Positions 9,199-21,052 are shown, numbered from the stretch's first letter. The stretch: 35,575 nt of DNA from Deltaproteobacteria bacterium (GCA_013151175.1 JAADIV010000022.1:1-35575); one strand, 5' to 3'. A program made the numbers and translations. The notes: generated from the sequence alone by a model not told the origin.

Positions 9199-10491
9199 AT
9201 GACTATTAGAGAAGATGCATTAAATGGGAAGATTACCGCCATTTTTGAAAATTGTGCCCAAAGTGAAGGTGTTACCCCGCAGTTTTTGTTGGACGGCGTA
9301 GCCAGAGGGACGATTGCTATCCCGAAAAACAAAAATCACCATTTTGATAAAATTGTCGGTATCGGTACGGGCTTGACCACCAAGGTGAATGCCAATATAG
9401 GCTCGTCCAAAGATCATCAGGGAGTGGAGCAGGAACTACAGAAACTTTGCGTTTCCATCAAAGCCGGCACCGATGCGGTAATGGATTTAAGCATGGGCGG
9501 CGATCTCAACGAAGTCCGGCAGGAGATTCTCAAAAGCTGTCCGATTCCCTTGGGAACAGTGCCAATTTATCAGGCAGTGGCAGAGGCGGTGGAGAATAAA
9601 AAGCAGGCCATTGGTGAGGTTTCTGTTGACCATATATTTGCTACTATCCGGCAGCAAGCCGAAGACGGCGTTGATTTTATGACCATCCATTGCGGTCTTA
9701 CCAGAAGTACCGTACAGCGCCTCAGGAACTATCCGCGCCGGATGGGAGTGGTGAGCCGTGGCGGTTCTTTCATAATGGAGTGGATGGCTCACAACCAAAA
9801 GGAGAATCCTTTTTATGAGCGTTTTGATGAGTTAATGGCAATTTTGCGTGAGCATGAGGTCACCCTAAGCTTAGGTGACGGGGTGCGGCCCGGTTGCCTG
9901 GATGATGCCACTGACGGTGGTCAGTTAGAGGAACTTCTGCATCTGGGCGAATTAACCAGACGGGCCTGGGATGCCGGCGTCCAGGTCATTGTCGAAGGCC
10001 CTGGTCATATGCCGATGGATCAGATCGAGGCCAATGTCCTTTTGCAGAAGCGTCTCTGCCATGGAGCGCCATTTTATGTGCTTGGCCCCCTGGTAACCGA
10101 CATCGCGCCGGGTTACGATCACATCACCGGCGCCATTGGCGGGGCCATAGCCGCCAGAGCCGGAGCGGACTTTTTATGCTATGTTACCCCGGCCGAGCAT
10201 CTGAAATTACCCAGTTCGGCAGATGTCCATGAAGGGGTAATCGCCTCAAAGATTGCCGCGCATGCCGCAGATATATGCAAGGGCGCTCCCGGCGGTATGG
10301 AAAGGGATATTGCCATGGCTAATTGCCGGAACAAGTTGGACTGGAAGGGGCAGATTGATCTCTCCATTGATCCGGAAAAAGCCAGGCGGTTCAGAGAAGA
10401 TGGCGGGACTTATAAGGGGGACGCCTGTAGTATGTGCGGTTCCTATTGCGCCATCAAGGTTTATCAAAAATCTATGCGGGTGGTAAAATAG
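9199..10491 (+). CDS. thiC: Phosphomethylpyrimidine synthase ThiC
   Basis: VKVNANIGSS-type N-term, MDLSMGGDL, EGPGHMPMDQIEANV, C-terminal CSMCGSYCAIK radical-SAM-type Cys motif. Confidence 0.97.
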   Translation: MTIREDALNGKITAIFENCAQSEGVTPQFLLDGVARGTIAIPKNKNHHFDKIVGIGTGLTTKVNANIGSSKDHQGVEQELQKLCVSIKAGTDAVMDLSMGGDLNEVRQEILKSCPIPLGTVPIYQAVAEAVENKKQAIGEVSVDHIFATIRQQAEDGVDFMTIHCGLTRSTVQRLRNYPRRMGVVSRGGSFIMEWMAHNQKENPFYERFDELMAILREHEVTLSLGDGVRPGCLDDATDGGQLEELLHLGELTRRAWDAGVQVIVEGPGHMPMDQIEANVLLQKRLCHGAPFYVLGPLVTDIAPGYDHITGAIGGAIAARAGADFLCYVTPAEHLKLPSSADVHEGVIASKIAAHAADICKGAPGGMERDIAMANCRNKLDWKGQIDLSIDPEKARRFREDGGTYKGDACSMCGSYCAIKVYQKSMRVVK

Positions 10492-10505
10492 ATATACGAG
10501 GAGGG

Positions 10506-10850
10506 ATGAATATGGTTATGCCGGAATTCGTAAAGTCCATTGGCGGGTGGGTTAATCACACCCAGGTTTTGGCGCAGATCCGCGCTGTTGACGCGGGCGG
10601 GTTGTTCCATAACCCCTATTTTTTGGTGCCTTTTATCTGTCTGATTATCTATTATCTCTATAAGCAGGCCATCAGTAATTTGATAATTACGACAATTGGC
10701 GTGGGGCTGTGGTATTTCAGCGGTACGGATTATGTGAAATCTGCGGTAATTGATGGCATAGTTCAGATCGATCATATTATCCCCATTGCCGGGGTTGGAA
10801 TTGCCGGGCTGGCCGTTTTGATCTATCTGGTATTTATTCGCCAAGATTAG
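10506..10850 (+). CDS. Small membrane protein of unknown function (two or more TM helices)
   Basis: Internal ATG with GAGGAGGG SD; hydrophobic segments FLVPFICLIIYYLY, LIITTIGVGLWYFS, IIPIAGVGIAGLAVLIYLVF. Confidence 0.75.
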   Translation: MNMVMPEFVKSIGGWVNHTQVLAQIRAVDAGGLFHNPYFLVPFICLIIYYLYKQAISNLIITTIGVGLWYFSGTDYVKSAVIDGIVQIDHIIPIAGVGIAGLAVLIYLVFIRQD

Positions 10851-10860
10851 CCGGCTCCAT

Positions 10861-11502
10861 ATGGAAAATAGAATTTCGGAGATATATCGGCGGTTGTTTG
10901 GTTTTTTCGGCCCGCAGAGTTGGTGGCCCGGCGAGACCCCCTTTGAGATCATGGTTGGGGCCGTGCTTACTCAGAATACAGCCTGGATCAATGTCGAAAA
11001 GGCCATTAAAAATCTTAAAGATTTTAACCTGTTATCCTTCGACATACTCGTTTCATTACCGCCGCAGGTTCTGGCAGAACACATCCGGCCATGCGGCTAT
11101 TATAATTTGAAGGCCGGGCGCCTGCAAAATCTCTTGCGCCTAATCGACGAGGAATTTGCCGGCGATGTGGATTCCTTTCTTGACCTGGAATTGGCCGTTT
11201 TACGCCAGGCGTTGTTGGCGGTTAAGGGAATTGGCCGGGAAACGGCGGATTCCATTTGTCTCTATGCCGCCAATAAGCCGATTTTTGTGGTAGATGCCTA
11301 CACCCATCGTATTTTGTCCCGTCACGATTTAGTGTTGGAAGATGGGGCCGATTACGATGAGGTTCAGGAAATATTTATGGCAGGGTTGCCCGAAGATACG
11401 GCTATGTTCAACGAATATCACGCCTTATTGGTGCGCCTGGGTAAGGAATATTGCAAGAAGTCCAAACCAAAATGCGACATCTGTCCGCTCAAGGGGCTTT
11501 AA
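10861..11502 (+). CDS. Endonuclease III-like HhH-GPD DNA glycosylase with C-terminal Fe-S cluster
   Basis: FEIMVGAVLTQNTAWINVEKAI; LLAVKGIGRETADSICLYA; VDAYTHRI; CKKSKPKCDICPL. Confidence 0.92.
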   Translation: MENRISEIYRRLFGFFGPQSWWPGETPFEIMVGAVLTQNTAWINVEKAIKNLKDFNLLSFDILVSLPPQVLAEHIRPCGYYNLKAGRLQNLLRLIDEEFAGDVDSFLDLELAVLRQALLAVKGIGRETADSICLYAANKPIFVVDAYTHRILSRHDLVLEDGADYDEVQEIFMAGLPEDTAMFNEYHALLVRLGKEYCKKSKPKCDICPLKGL

Positions 11503-11554
11503 AACATTTTTTTGCTTTCCCCAATGCCCGCGCCTTTTTCGTGCCACCCCCGCG

Positions 11555-12646
11555 TTATAACTTTTGCGCCCCACCTTCGATGGCTTTTATGTAACCGGCA
11601 TAATTTTTCAGATATATTTCAGCCATGGTCAAAAAGGCAGTAACTATCAATGGCCCATAGATTATGCCCAACACCCCAAAGACATTGATTCCACCCAGGA
11701 TAGCAAGAAACACCAGGAAGGTATTCATTTTGGCGCCGCGGCCGACCAACTTGGGTTTCAATAATGTGTCAACGGAGATGGAAAGAGTGAGATAAAAGAT
11801 AATGATAACAACGGCCGTGGCAAGTTGCCCGTCAAAGAAAAAAATGAGCGCTGTGGGAATCAGGATAATCCCTATTCCCACAATAGGCAGGAAGGCCATT
11901 ACCGCCATGATACCACCCCATAGGATTGGCGCGTTGATCCCCAAATAGGCGAATAAAAGACCGCCGGTAACCCCCTGGATCAAGCCGCATATGCCATTAC
12001 CAAGGATTATGGCCTTGGAGATATCCTGAAATTTGGTGATGAGCTGCCTTTCCTGCTCGTTTGGCAGGGGGGACAAGAGCTGAACGAAATCAAGCAAACG
12101 GTCATAATCGACTAGCAAAAAGAAAATTGTCAGAACCATCAAGGCGAAATCAATAACAAAGCTCAAAATATTGGTGGCCCAAGCGCGGGCCGTGTTGTAA
12201 ACCATCACTCCAAGCATATGAGCATAATTATTGAATTCCTGGCTGAAACTGTCGGGGCTGAAAGTTATGCCAAAGGCACTTAACCGTTCCTGAAAACCGG
12301 CAATTAAGGTGTTTTTCTGAATAAAATCTTTAATTTTGACACTTAGGTGGATATCCTTGAGGTGTTGCAGATATGTTGCCGCCTCCGTTGACAGTGAACT
12401 GGCAAAAAAGATGAGGGGAACAAAAACCAGTATGACGATCAGGCTACAGGTCAGAAAGGAAGCGAAGTGCCTGGAGGTATAGCGGTTAATAAAGTTGTAG
12501 ATGGGTCTGAATAAATTAACCAGAAGAAAAGATATAATGAGAATAGCGCTAAACGGCCATAATAGCCGTCCCATTAACAAAATAGTCACGGCAAAGAGCA
12601 AAAGAAAATATGCAATGGTAAAGGGACTGAGATGTTTTGGCTTCAT
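11555..12646 (-). CDS. AI-2E family transporter / permease
   Basis: Multiple TM helices; PIVGIGIILIPTALIFFFDGQ and VDTLLKPKLVGRGAKMN...GIINVFGVLGIIYGPLIV-type signature. Confidence 0.9.
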   Translation of the reverse strand: MKPKHLSPFTIAYFLLLFAVTILLMGRLLWPFSAILIISFLLVNLFRPIYNFINRYTSRHFASFLTCSLIVILVFVPLIFFASSLSTEAATYLQHLKDIHLSVKIKDFIQKNTLIAGFQERLSAFGITFSPDSFSQEFNNYAHMLGVMVYNTARAWATNILSFVIDFALMVLTIFFLLVDYDRLLDFVQLLSPLPNEQERQLITKFQDISKAIILGNGICGLIQGVTGGLLFAYLGINAPILWGGIMAVMAFLPIVGIGIILIPTALIFFFDGQLATAVVIIIFYLTLSISVDTLLKPKLVGRGAKMNTFLVFLAILGGINVFGVLGIIYGPLIVTAFLTMAEIYLKNYAGYIKAIEGGAQKL

Positions 12647-12937
12647 AAGACACCCTCGCTTTGTTTTGCCTGAGCAATGCGGACGACACTAATATATTAA
12701 TGGGTGCCTTGAGAAATTAGGATTTTTCGTTGAAAACAGGGAGTGACTGATAAGCGCAGACTCCAATCGGCGAAAAAGGCAATCTTGCAAGGCGGCCTAA
12801 TGGTACCCAATCGTCAGATGATTGCCAAGATATTAAGGCAAATTGGGGAGAAGAAAGGAAAATATTGGGGCCTGGCGTAAAAATATGGTAATAAAGATAG
12901 CGGATTTTGACAGGTAATATTTATTTCAGGAGTTGAT

Positions 12938-14011
12938 ATGGAAAAAATAACCATAGAACAGGCAGCGGCAGGTGAACTAAAGACCAAGCCCAACGAATCG
13001 GCGTTGGGATTTGGCAAAATTTTTACCGATCATATGTTTGTTATGCCTTATAGCGCCGATAAAGGCTGGCATGATCCGGCAATTAAAAAGTATCAGAATT
13101 TCAGCCTCGATCCATCGGCCATGGCCCTGCACTACGGCCAGGCTATTTTTGAGGGATTAAAGGCCTACCGGAGCCAGGATAACCAGATTCGGCTTTTTCG
13201 TCCCATGGCAAATTTGACGAGAATGAATGTTTCAGCGGCCAGAATGTGCATGGCCCAGATTGATCCAGGACAGGTACTGAACGCCTTGAAAAAGCTGGTC
13301 AGCATAGACCAGGCTTGGGTGCCTGCCGCCAAAGGCGCTACCCTGTACATTCGCCCCACGATGATTGCCACTGAGGCTGGTTTGGGGGTGCGGCCCGCCC
13401 TGGAGTATCTGTTTTTCATCATTTTAAGTCCGGTTGGGGCCTATTACGCAGAGGGCTTTAACCCGGTCAGAATTTATGTAACGGATAAGTATGTCAGGGC
13501 CGTCCGGGGCGGTGTCGGCCATGTTAAGACCGCCGGTAATTACGCCGCCAGTATTATGGCGGCAGTGGAGGCCAAAAAACTTGGTTACACCCAGGTCTTG
13601 TGGCTTGACGCCGTGGAACGCCGTTATATCGAAGAGGTCGGCACGATGAATATATTTTTCAAAATTAACGGCCAGATTATTACCCCACCCCTGGGCGGCA
13701 GTATCCTACCGGGGGTTACCCGTGATTCGGTTCTGCAAATTACCAGGGACTGGGGTATGGACGTCCAGGAACGCCCCATAACCATTACCGAGGTGATGGA
13801 GGCCAATACGCGGGGTGAGCTAGAAGAAATTTTCGGGACAGGCACCGCAGCGGTTATCTCACCCGTGGGGGAGTTATACTACAAAGGAGAGGCCGTGACC
13901 ATCAACGGCGGCAATACCGGTAAGGTCGCACAGCGTCTCTATGACGAGCTTGAGGCCATTCAATATGGTTATAAGCCCGATCCCTATGGTTGGATGGAGT
14001 TATTGGCCTGA
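12938..14011 (+). CDS. ilvE: Branched-chain amino acid aminotransferase
   Basis: ALHYGQAIFEGLKAYR; YIRPTMIATE; VKTAGNYAASIMAAVEAKKLGYTQVLWLDAVERRYIEEVGTMNIFF. Confidence 0.95.
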   Translation: MEKITIEQAAAGELKTKPNESALGFGKIFTDHMFVMPYSADKGWHDPAIKKYQNFSLDPSAMALHYGQAIFEGLKAYRSQDNQIRLFRPMANLTRMNVSAARMCMAQIDPGQVLNALKKLVSIDQAWVPAAKGATLYIRPTMIATEAGLGVRPALEYLFFIILSPVGAYYAEGFNPVRIYVTDKYVRAVRGGVGHVKTAGNYAASIMAAVEAKKLGYTQVLWLDAVERRYIEEVGTMNIFFKINGQIITPPLGGSILPGVTRDSVLQITRDWGMDVQERPITITEVMEANTRGELEEIFGTGTAAVISPVGELYYKGEAVTINGGNTGKVAQRLYDELEAIQYGYKPDPYGWMELLA

Positions 14012-14123
14012 CAGGTTGTTTATGCGAAGGCAATTTTTTCAGGAGCTTCGCCACCTGTTTTTTATGAGAAAAATTCAGCCCTGAACCCCTAGAATTTGAG
14101 CATTAAAAAAAGATATGGTCTCC

Positions 14124-14152
14124 CTTGATTTTTGAAAAATAGTCCCTATAGT
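14124..14152 (+). promoter_or_regulatory. Candidate heat-shock (sigma32-like) or sigma70 promoter for groESL
   Basis: CTTGATT - 13 nt - CCCTATAGT; also fits TTGATT - 16 nt - TATAGT. Confidence 0.5.
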
Positions 14153-14296
14153 TTCGCCCAACTTCCAGAGATCGTCCTAGCCGAACTGTTTCGGCCATAG
14201 CGACCTTCGGAATGCTTTTGCTGCGAAAGGCGACACGGCAGATACTCTGTTGGTGTATTGATGATAACTAATTTTAATAAAACTGGAGGCTTTACA

Positions 14297-14584
14297 ATGA
14301 AAATTCGTCCATTGAATGATCGTATTTTGGTTCAACGGCTAGAGCAGGAAGAAAAAACATCCGGCGGGATTATTATCCCCGATAGCGCCAAGGAAAAACC
14401 GGCCGAGGGCAAGATTGCCGCCATTGGCAAGGGCAAGTTGGATGATACCGGCAAGCGGGTTGCCATGGAAGTTAAGGTTGGTGATCGCGTGTTGTTCAGC
14501 AAATACGGCGGCACAGACGTAAAACTTGACGGCGAAGATTACCTTATAATGCGCGAAGATGACATTTTGGGAATCGTGGAGTAA
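14297..14584 (+). CDS. groES: Co-chaperonin GroES
   Basis: [44 protein letters not shown]...; ATG 14297 preceded by GGAGG. Confidence 0.97.
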   Translation: MKIRPLNDRILVQRLEQEEKTSGGIIIPDSAKEKPAEGKIAAIGKGKLDDTGKRVAMEVKVGDRVLFSKYGGTDVKLDGEDYLIMREDDILGIVE

Positions 14585-14604
14585 TTTAGAGGGATTAAGT
14601 CTAA

Positions 14605-16296
<1,692 letters not shown>

Positions 16297-16328
16297 GCTC
16301 CAACCACTTTGCAAATGTTTTGATTGAT

Positions 16329-16367
16329 AAGGCAGCGCCTGTTCTCAGGTTCTGCCTTATTTTTTTG
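16329..16367 (+). terminator. Rho-independent terminator after groEL
   Basis: AAGGCAG...CTGCCTT stem followed by ATTTTTTT. Confidence 0.75.
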
Positions 16368-16559
16368 GTACTCTGGCGTCCCGTTCCTGCCGTTTTCCCG
16401 TTGATCAGGAACAGTACGGCAATGATCTTATGCGTTAGAAAAATCAAAACAGTCTTTTTTTTCTGGGTATAATGTGTTATATGATTCCTCTTCCTGGAGT
16501 CGTAGCACTGACTGCCCGGCACTAAATTTAGGCTTGCCGACAGGAATTTTGACCAATAT

Positions 16560-16636
16560 GGCGATGTAGCTCAGATGGTTAGAGCATACGGCTCATATCC
16601 GTAGTGTCCGGGGTTCAATTCCCTGCATCGCCACCA
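16560..16636 (+). tRNA. tRNA-Met (anticodon CAT)
   Basis: 7-bp acceptor GGCGATG/CATCGCC, anticodon stem TACGG-CTCATAT-CCGTA, T-arm CGGGG-TTCAATT-CCCTG, encoded CCA. The CAT anticodon could also be tRNA-Ile2 if lysidinylated. Confidence 0.93.
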
Positions 16637-16671
16637 AAAAACAATCCGGAGAGATCCGGTGCAGTCCTGAG

Positions 16672-16706
16672 CCCCGAATCCTAGTAAGGATTTCGGGGTT
16701 TTTCTT
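16672..16706 (+). terminator. Rho-independent terminator after tRNA-Met
   Basis: CCCCGAATCC...GGATTTCGGGG followed by T-rich tract. Confidence 0.75.
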
Positions 16707-17061
16707 TTCCGGGGTGTTTTCCAGTAAAAACTATTAACATCTCGTTACAGTTGGCGGTATTTTTGCCGGTGCAGGTAAATTTGGGTTAGATACCGTCATT
16801 CACAACGCCAAACCCAGGAACAAGCATAAAAGGGGAAAATTTATATGTAACTTTTTAGGGTTCCCTTTATTGTGGATTCGAAGCGGCCTGATGCTGTGCT
16901 TGGCAGGATTGATAGTCTAAGAAATATATCATCCAAATTAAGTTAGTGTCCTCGGCAGTGGGTGGTTAACGGTTTTGTTTCGAGAATAGGCCTGCGAGAT
17001 TATTTTTTAAAATAGCAGCTAGTCCGCTGTTGGGCGGGGCAGGTGCAAAAAATTTAGGACG

Positions 17062-17568
17062 ATGCGTACCAACTTGAGTACAGTTGAAATCATTACGGAT
17101 GAAATTATCATTGTGGAAACCAGTGGTGAGATGCCCGAAGTCGCCTATCATGGGAGTATTTATTATATGACTGATGACCCGGAAGGGCCGGGTCTGACGC
17201 TGACGGCCAGTTATTTGCGGCAACTGAAATTAGCGGTTTTGGAGGGGTATCGGCGCATTATTATCCGTGATCTTACCCTGGATAATCGTGATAAAGGTCT
17301 GTATCGCGGTCTGGCCCGCTGTGCCGTGAACTGGGAGCGTCTGGCTAAATTTTGCCGGGCTGAGGGGTTGGAAATAACCGGGATTGCCGAGGAAGTCCGC
17401 AACGCCCTGCAAACTTTTTTGCGGGGGGAAATAGATGACGTCCGGCAAGGGCGGCAAACATCTGTTAACTGCCCTGCCGCCTGTCTGTACGAGTTGGCCG
17501 CTAAGGTTGGTCTGGCGGCCGGTCATCTGCCCGTGGGTCTTACGATATTGTGGGACGCAGGCGTCTAA
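17062..17568 (+). CDS. Hypothetical protein, 168 aa
   Basis: ORF converging tail-to-tail with polA and overlapping its end by 4 nt; no family recognised. Confidence 0.65.
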   Translation: MRTNLSTVEIITDEIIIVETSGEMPEVAYHGSIYYMTDDPEGPGLTLTASYLRQLKLAVLEGYRRIIIRDLTLDNRDKGLYRGLARCAVNWERLAKFCRAEGLEITGIAEEVRNALQTFLRGEIDDVRQGRQTSVNCPAACLYELAAKVGLAAGHLPVGLTILWDAGV

Positions 17569-20234
17569 CCTTTAGCCAGATTTTTGCTCGTAGTGATATT
17601 TACGGTCAGTGGTACAGCCAGATCCAGAACGGTTTCCATTGCCGCTTTGACCACTTCCTGAGTTTTCTCAATTTCTGCTTTTGGAACCTCCAGAACCAAT
17701 TCATCGTGAATTTGCAGGATTAATTTAGCTTGCAGTTCCAAACCTTTGAGCTGTTGGTCAACCTTGATAGTGGCCAGCTTGATGATATCGGCGGCGGTAC
17801 CCTGAATGGGGGTGTTCAGGGCGGTGCGCTCGGCAAATTCCCGCCTGGTCTTGTTTTTGCTGTTGATGTCGGGTAGCTGCCGTCTGCGGCCTAGCATGGT
17901 GGTCACAAAACCCTCGATTCTGGCCTTCTCGACAACATCGGTCATGAATTGCCGCACCCCCTGGTAAAGCTCAAAATAACGCTCGATAAAGGTAGCAGCC
18001 TCCCGGCGGCTTATCCGCAGCTGTTGAGCCAGTCCAAAAGCACTCATGCCATAGACAATACCAAAATTTATGCCCTTAGCCACCTGCCGCATTGGGGCGG
18101 TGACAAATTCCGGGCTTATGCGAAATATCTGAGCGGCTGTCTGCCGGTGAATATCCCCGCCGGTATTGAAGGCCTGTATCAGCACCTGATCCTTGGCGTA
18201 ATGGGCCAGAACCCGCAGGTCTATCTGTGAATAATCGGCGGCCATAAACATCTGCCCAGGCGCCGCCAGAAAGGCAGCCCTGATTCGTTGGCCGGCGGCG
18301 GTGCGTATCGGAATGTTCTGGAGGTTAGGATTACTGCTGCTCAGGCGCCCGGTGGCGGTCACCGCCTGGTTGAAGCTGGTGTGTAATCGTCCGCTTTGCG
18401 GGTTTATCTGGCGGGGCAGTTTATTGACATAGGTCGATTGGAGTTTGGCGAGATTGCGGTAATCAATAATCAGCCGGGGCAGTTCGTGGCTAGCCGCTAG
18501 CTTCTCCAGAACCTTCATGTCTGTTGAGTAACCGCTCTTTGTCTTGCGGCCGTGCGGCAGCGCCAATTTTTCGAAAAGAATCTCCGCCAATTGGCGCGGT
18601 GAATTTATATTAAACTCCATCCCGGCCTGCTCATAAATACGCCCGGCAAGTTCATGGAGGTTAGCGGCAAATTCCTCTGACAGAGAGGCCAGGGCCTGAC
18701 AATCAAGTAATATGCCGTTATGCTCCATCTCTGCGAGTATTGGAATCAGGAGAATTTCCACCTGACTGAATAAGGGCCATAGATTTAACGAATCAAGCTG
18801 CGGCTCCAAGTGGCGCCAGAGTTTCAGGGTGCAGGCCACATCTTCACAGGAATAATCCGCTGCCTGCCGCAGGGGGACAAAACGAAAATTGTCCGTCCCG
18901 GCTGCATCAGTAACCTCCTTGAAAGACGTCATTTTTATCTGCAGGAACTCTTCACTCAATAAATCCAGCTTATGGGAGCGCCGGGTGGAATCAAGCAGGT
19001 AAGAGGCCAGCAAGGTGTCCCATAGAGGGCCGCGCATCTCCAGGTTATGACGGGCAAGCACGGCATAGTCGTATTTTAAATTATGCCCTAGCTTCGGCAG
19101 TTTGTCATCTTGTAAAAACGGTGTAAGGGCTGCGGACACGGTGGCAATGGGGAGTTGGCCGGCGAGGAGCAGATTGTCCTTGTCAGCGTGGCTGATGGGC
19201 AGATAATAGGCCGCATCATCACCCACACAGAGGGAAATACCCACCAACTCGGCGCTCATGGTATCGAGAGAGGTAGTCTCGGTATCGATGACCAGAAAAG
19301 GGGCTTTAGCAATCTTTGCGGTGAGTAATTCTAAATCTTTTTCATCGGTAATCAGATGAAAATCAGCGGGGTCAAGACTCTCCAGGGCTTTACTCTCTGG
19401 AATCATACTGTGAAACCCCAGATATGTATAAATATCAGTGAGCTTCTCCTCGTCCGGCGCCCTGACTTCGTAGTCCTGTAAGGGGGGGGACTCCAAATCG
19501 GTTTTTAGGCGGATCAAACGCTTGGAGAGGAAAGCCTGTTCCTTATTGGTGATTAAATTTTCCTTGAGTTTGGATTTTTTAAGCCCGGACACGTTTTCAT
19601 AGAGAGCCTCAATAGAGCTAAATTCCTGGATCAATTTTGCGGCGGTTTTAGGGCCGATACCCGGCACACCCGGCACATTGTCACTTTTATCACCGATCAG
19701 GGCAAATAAGTCTAAAAGCTGCGCCGGCTTGACACCGTATTTTTTCAGAACGGCCCCGGAGTCCATGATTTTGTCGTTCATGGGCTCCCATATAGAAACA
19801 GAATCGCTGACTAATTGCAGCATATCCTTATCGCCGGAGACAATAACGACCTTCAGGCCCTGTCGGGTAAGATCGGAAGTCATGGCGGCCAATAGATCAT
19901 CGGCCTCAACCCCGCTTTGTTCGAGGCTTAAAATATTATGAGCCTTGACAATGCGCTTGATATAAGGAAGCTGAACGACCAGATCATCCGGCATGGGCGG
20001 CCGGTTTGCCTTGTAATCCGCGTATATCTGATGTCTGAAATTGTGGCCCTTGGCGTCAAAGGCAATGGCAAGATAGCGGGGATTCTTTTCCTGTAATATG
20101 CGGGTAAGAATTTTGGTGAAACCGAAGGCGGCGTGAGTGGGAAGCCCTTCCTTATTACTGAGGGGGCTTATAGCATGGTAGGCCCGGTGAATATAGGCGT
20201 TACCATCAATAAGATAGACCTCGTTATTCGTCAT
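17565..20234 (-). CDS. polA: DNA polymerase I (5'-3' exo, 3'-5' exo, polymerase)
   Basis: MTNNEVYLIDGNAYIHRAYHA start, VIDTETTSL exo motif, AADYSQIDLRVLAH, RRQLPDINSKN, QIHDELVLEVP. Start trimmed from track (20306) to ATG 20234. Confidence 0.97.
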   Translation of the reverse strand: MTNNEVYLIDGNAYIHRAYHAISPLSNKEGLPTHAAFGFTKILTRILQEKNPRYLAIAFDAKGHNFRHQIYADYKANRPPMPDDLVVQLPYIKRIVKAHNILSLEQSGVEADDLLAAMTSDLTRQGLKVVIVSGDKDMLQLVSDSVSIWEPMNDKIMDSGAVLKKYGVKPAQLLDLFALIGDKSDNVPGVPGIGPKTAAKLIQEFSSIEALYENVSGLKKSKLKENLITNKEQAFLSKRLIRLKTDLESPPLQDYEVRAPDEEKLTDIYTYLGFHSMIPESKALESLDPADFHLITDEKDLELLTAKIAKAPFLVIDTETTSLDTMSAELVGISLCVGDDAAYYLPISHADKDNLLLAGQLPIATVSAALTPFLQDDKLPKLGHNLKYDYAVLARHNLEMRGPLWDTLLASYLLDSTRRSHKLDLLSEEFLQIKMTSFKEVTDAAGTDNFRFVPLRQAADYSCEDVACTLKLWRHLEPQLDSLNLWPLFSQVEILLIPILAEMEHNGILLDCQALASLSEEFAANLHELAGRIYEQAGMEFNINSPRQLAEILFEKLALPHGRKTKSGYSTDMKVLEKLAASHELPRLIIDYRNLAKLQSTYVNKLPRQINPQSGRLHTSFNQAVTATGRLSSSNPNLQNIPIRTAAGQRIRAAFLAAPGQMFMAADYSQIDLRVLAHYAKDQVLIQAFNTGGDIHRQTAAQIFRISPEFVTAPMRQVAKGINFGIVYGMSAFGLAQQLRISRREAATFIERYFELYQGVRQFMTDVVEKARIEGFVTTMLGRRRQLPDINSKNKTRREFAERTALNTPIQGTAADIIKLATIKVDQQLKGLELQAKLILQIHDELVLEVPKAEIEKTQEVVKAAMETVLDLAVPLTVNITTSKNLAKG

Positions 20235-20577
20235 TATGGCTCTTAGCGGCATCAGTGCCATCTGTAGCGCCATGGCTGCTGATGTCTCCCGTCTTGCCGG
20301 CGTCATTAACAGCCATACCGCCCGGCCCCGGCCCTGAACCGTCTATTGTCGGTTTTACCGTGCGGTTGCTGCGTGATGGGGGGGATAATTTATCCTTGGG
20401 CAAAACCAGGGTGATAATCTTCTCAATATTTTTTTTAGAATTTGGATCCATGAGACAGGTTGAGCATTCCGCAATATGATTTTCCATGAGGTCAACCATT
20501 CTGGCCGGAGCCAAAGTCTCTTCCTGTACCTGGGTGTACCACAATTTTAAAAGATGTTTAAAACGTTCGCATTCCAT
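20224..20577 (-). CDS. Small protein with a ZAS/zf-HC2-like H-x3-C-x2-C motif, low-complexity C-terminus
   Basis: MECERFKHLLKLW...MENHIAECSTCL; overlaps the polA start by about 11 nt. Confidence 0.65.
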   Translation of the reverse strand: MECERFKHLLKLWYTQVQEETLAPARMVDLMENHIAECSTCLMDPNSKKNIEKIITLVLPKDKLSPPSRSNRTVKPTIDGSGPGPGGMAVNDAGKTGDISSHGATDGTDAAKSHNDE

Positions 20578-20742
20578 GCAGCTAGGTTCTCCTGTAATTT
20601 TTTACTTGCCTGGGGACTCCGGGCACAGAGGCGTACCAATATGATTGGCATTGTATTTTTACGCCGGAGTTGGTTATCATAAATTAGGTGTTGTGTATCG
20701 GTGAATAAAATCTTATAATGCCGCCTGCTTGATCAAAAAAAT

Positions 20743-20840
20743 GGAAGTGGAAAGGGCTCTGGTGGCCCTCCCGGACTTCAAATCCGGTGCACCGGGTTAA
20801 CAGCTTGGTGGGTGGGTTCGATTCCCATGCACTTCCGCCA
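20743..20840 (+). tRNA. selC: tRNA-Sec (anticodon TCA)
   Basis: 98 nt, acceptor GGAAGTG/CACTTCC, anticodon arm CCGGA-CTTCAAA-TCCGG (same loop as E. coli selC), extended D stem and long variable arm, 3' GCCA. Confidence 0.95.
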
Positions 20841-21052
20841 CCTTTCGCCGGGAGCCAAATCGCACTCAGGCCTTTGTGATCGTACTTCCTAACATTATCC
20901 GAATTCAATCGAATATATGTCCCATTCTCACATCCGATGACACTTTTACCAAAAAAGGTATTGTATTGTCAATGATATAAGAATAAGTCTGTTGATTTAG
21001 TATAATTTCTGCGGGCAATATTTCACCCATAATACAGACTGAGTAAGTTGCT

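Noticed and set aside
20684-20908. Track ORF on the minus strand, 74 aa
   Set aside because: It is antisense to, and spans, the tRNA-Sec gene; peptide looks like translated tRNA.
20841-21052. Possible 6S RNA upstream of the folate cyclo-ligase gene (known linkage in other bacteria)
   Set aside because: No convincing 6S-like long closing stem with central bubble was seen; a covariance search would be needed.
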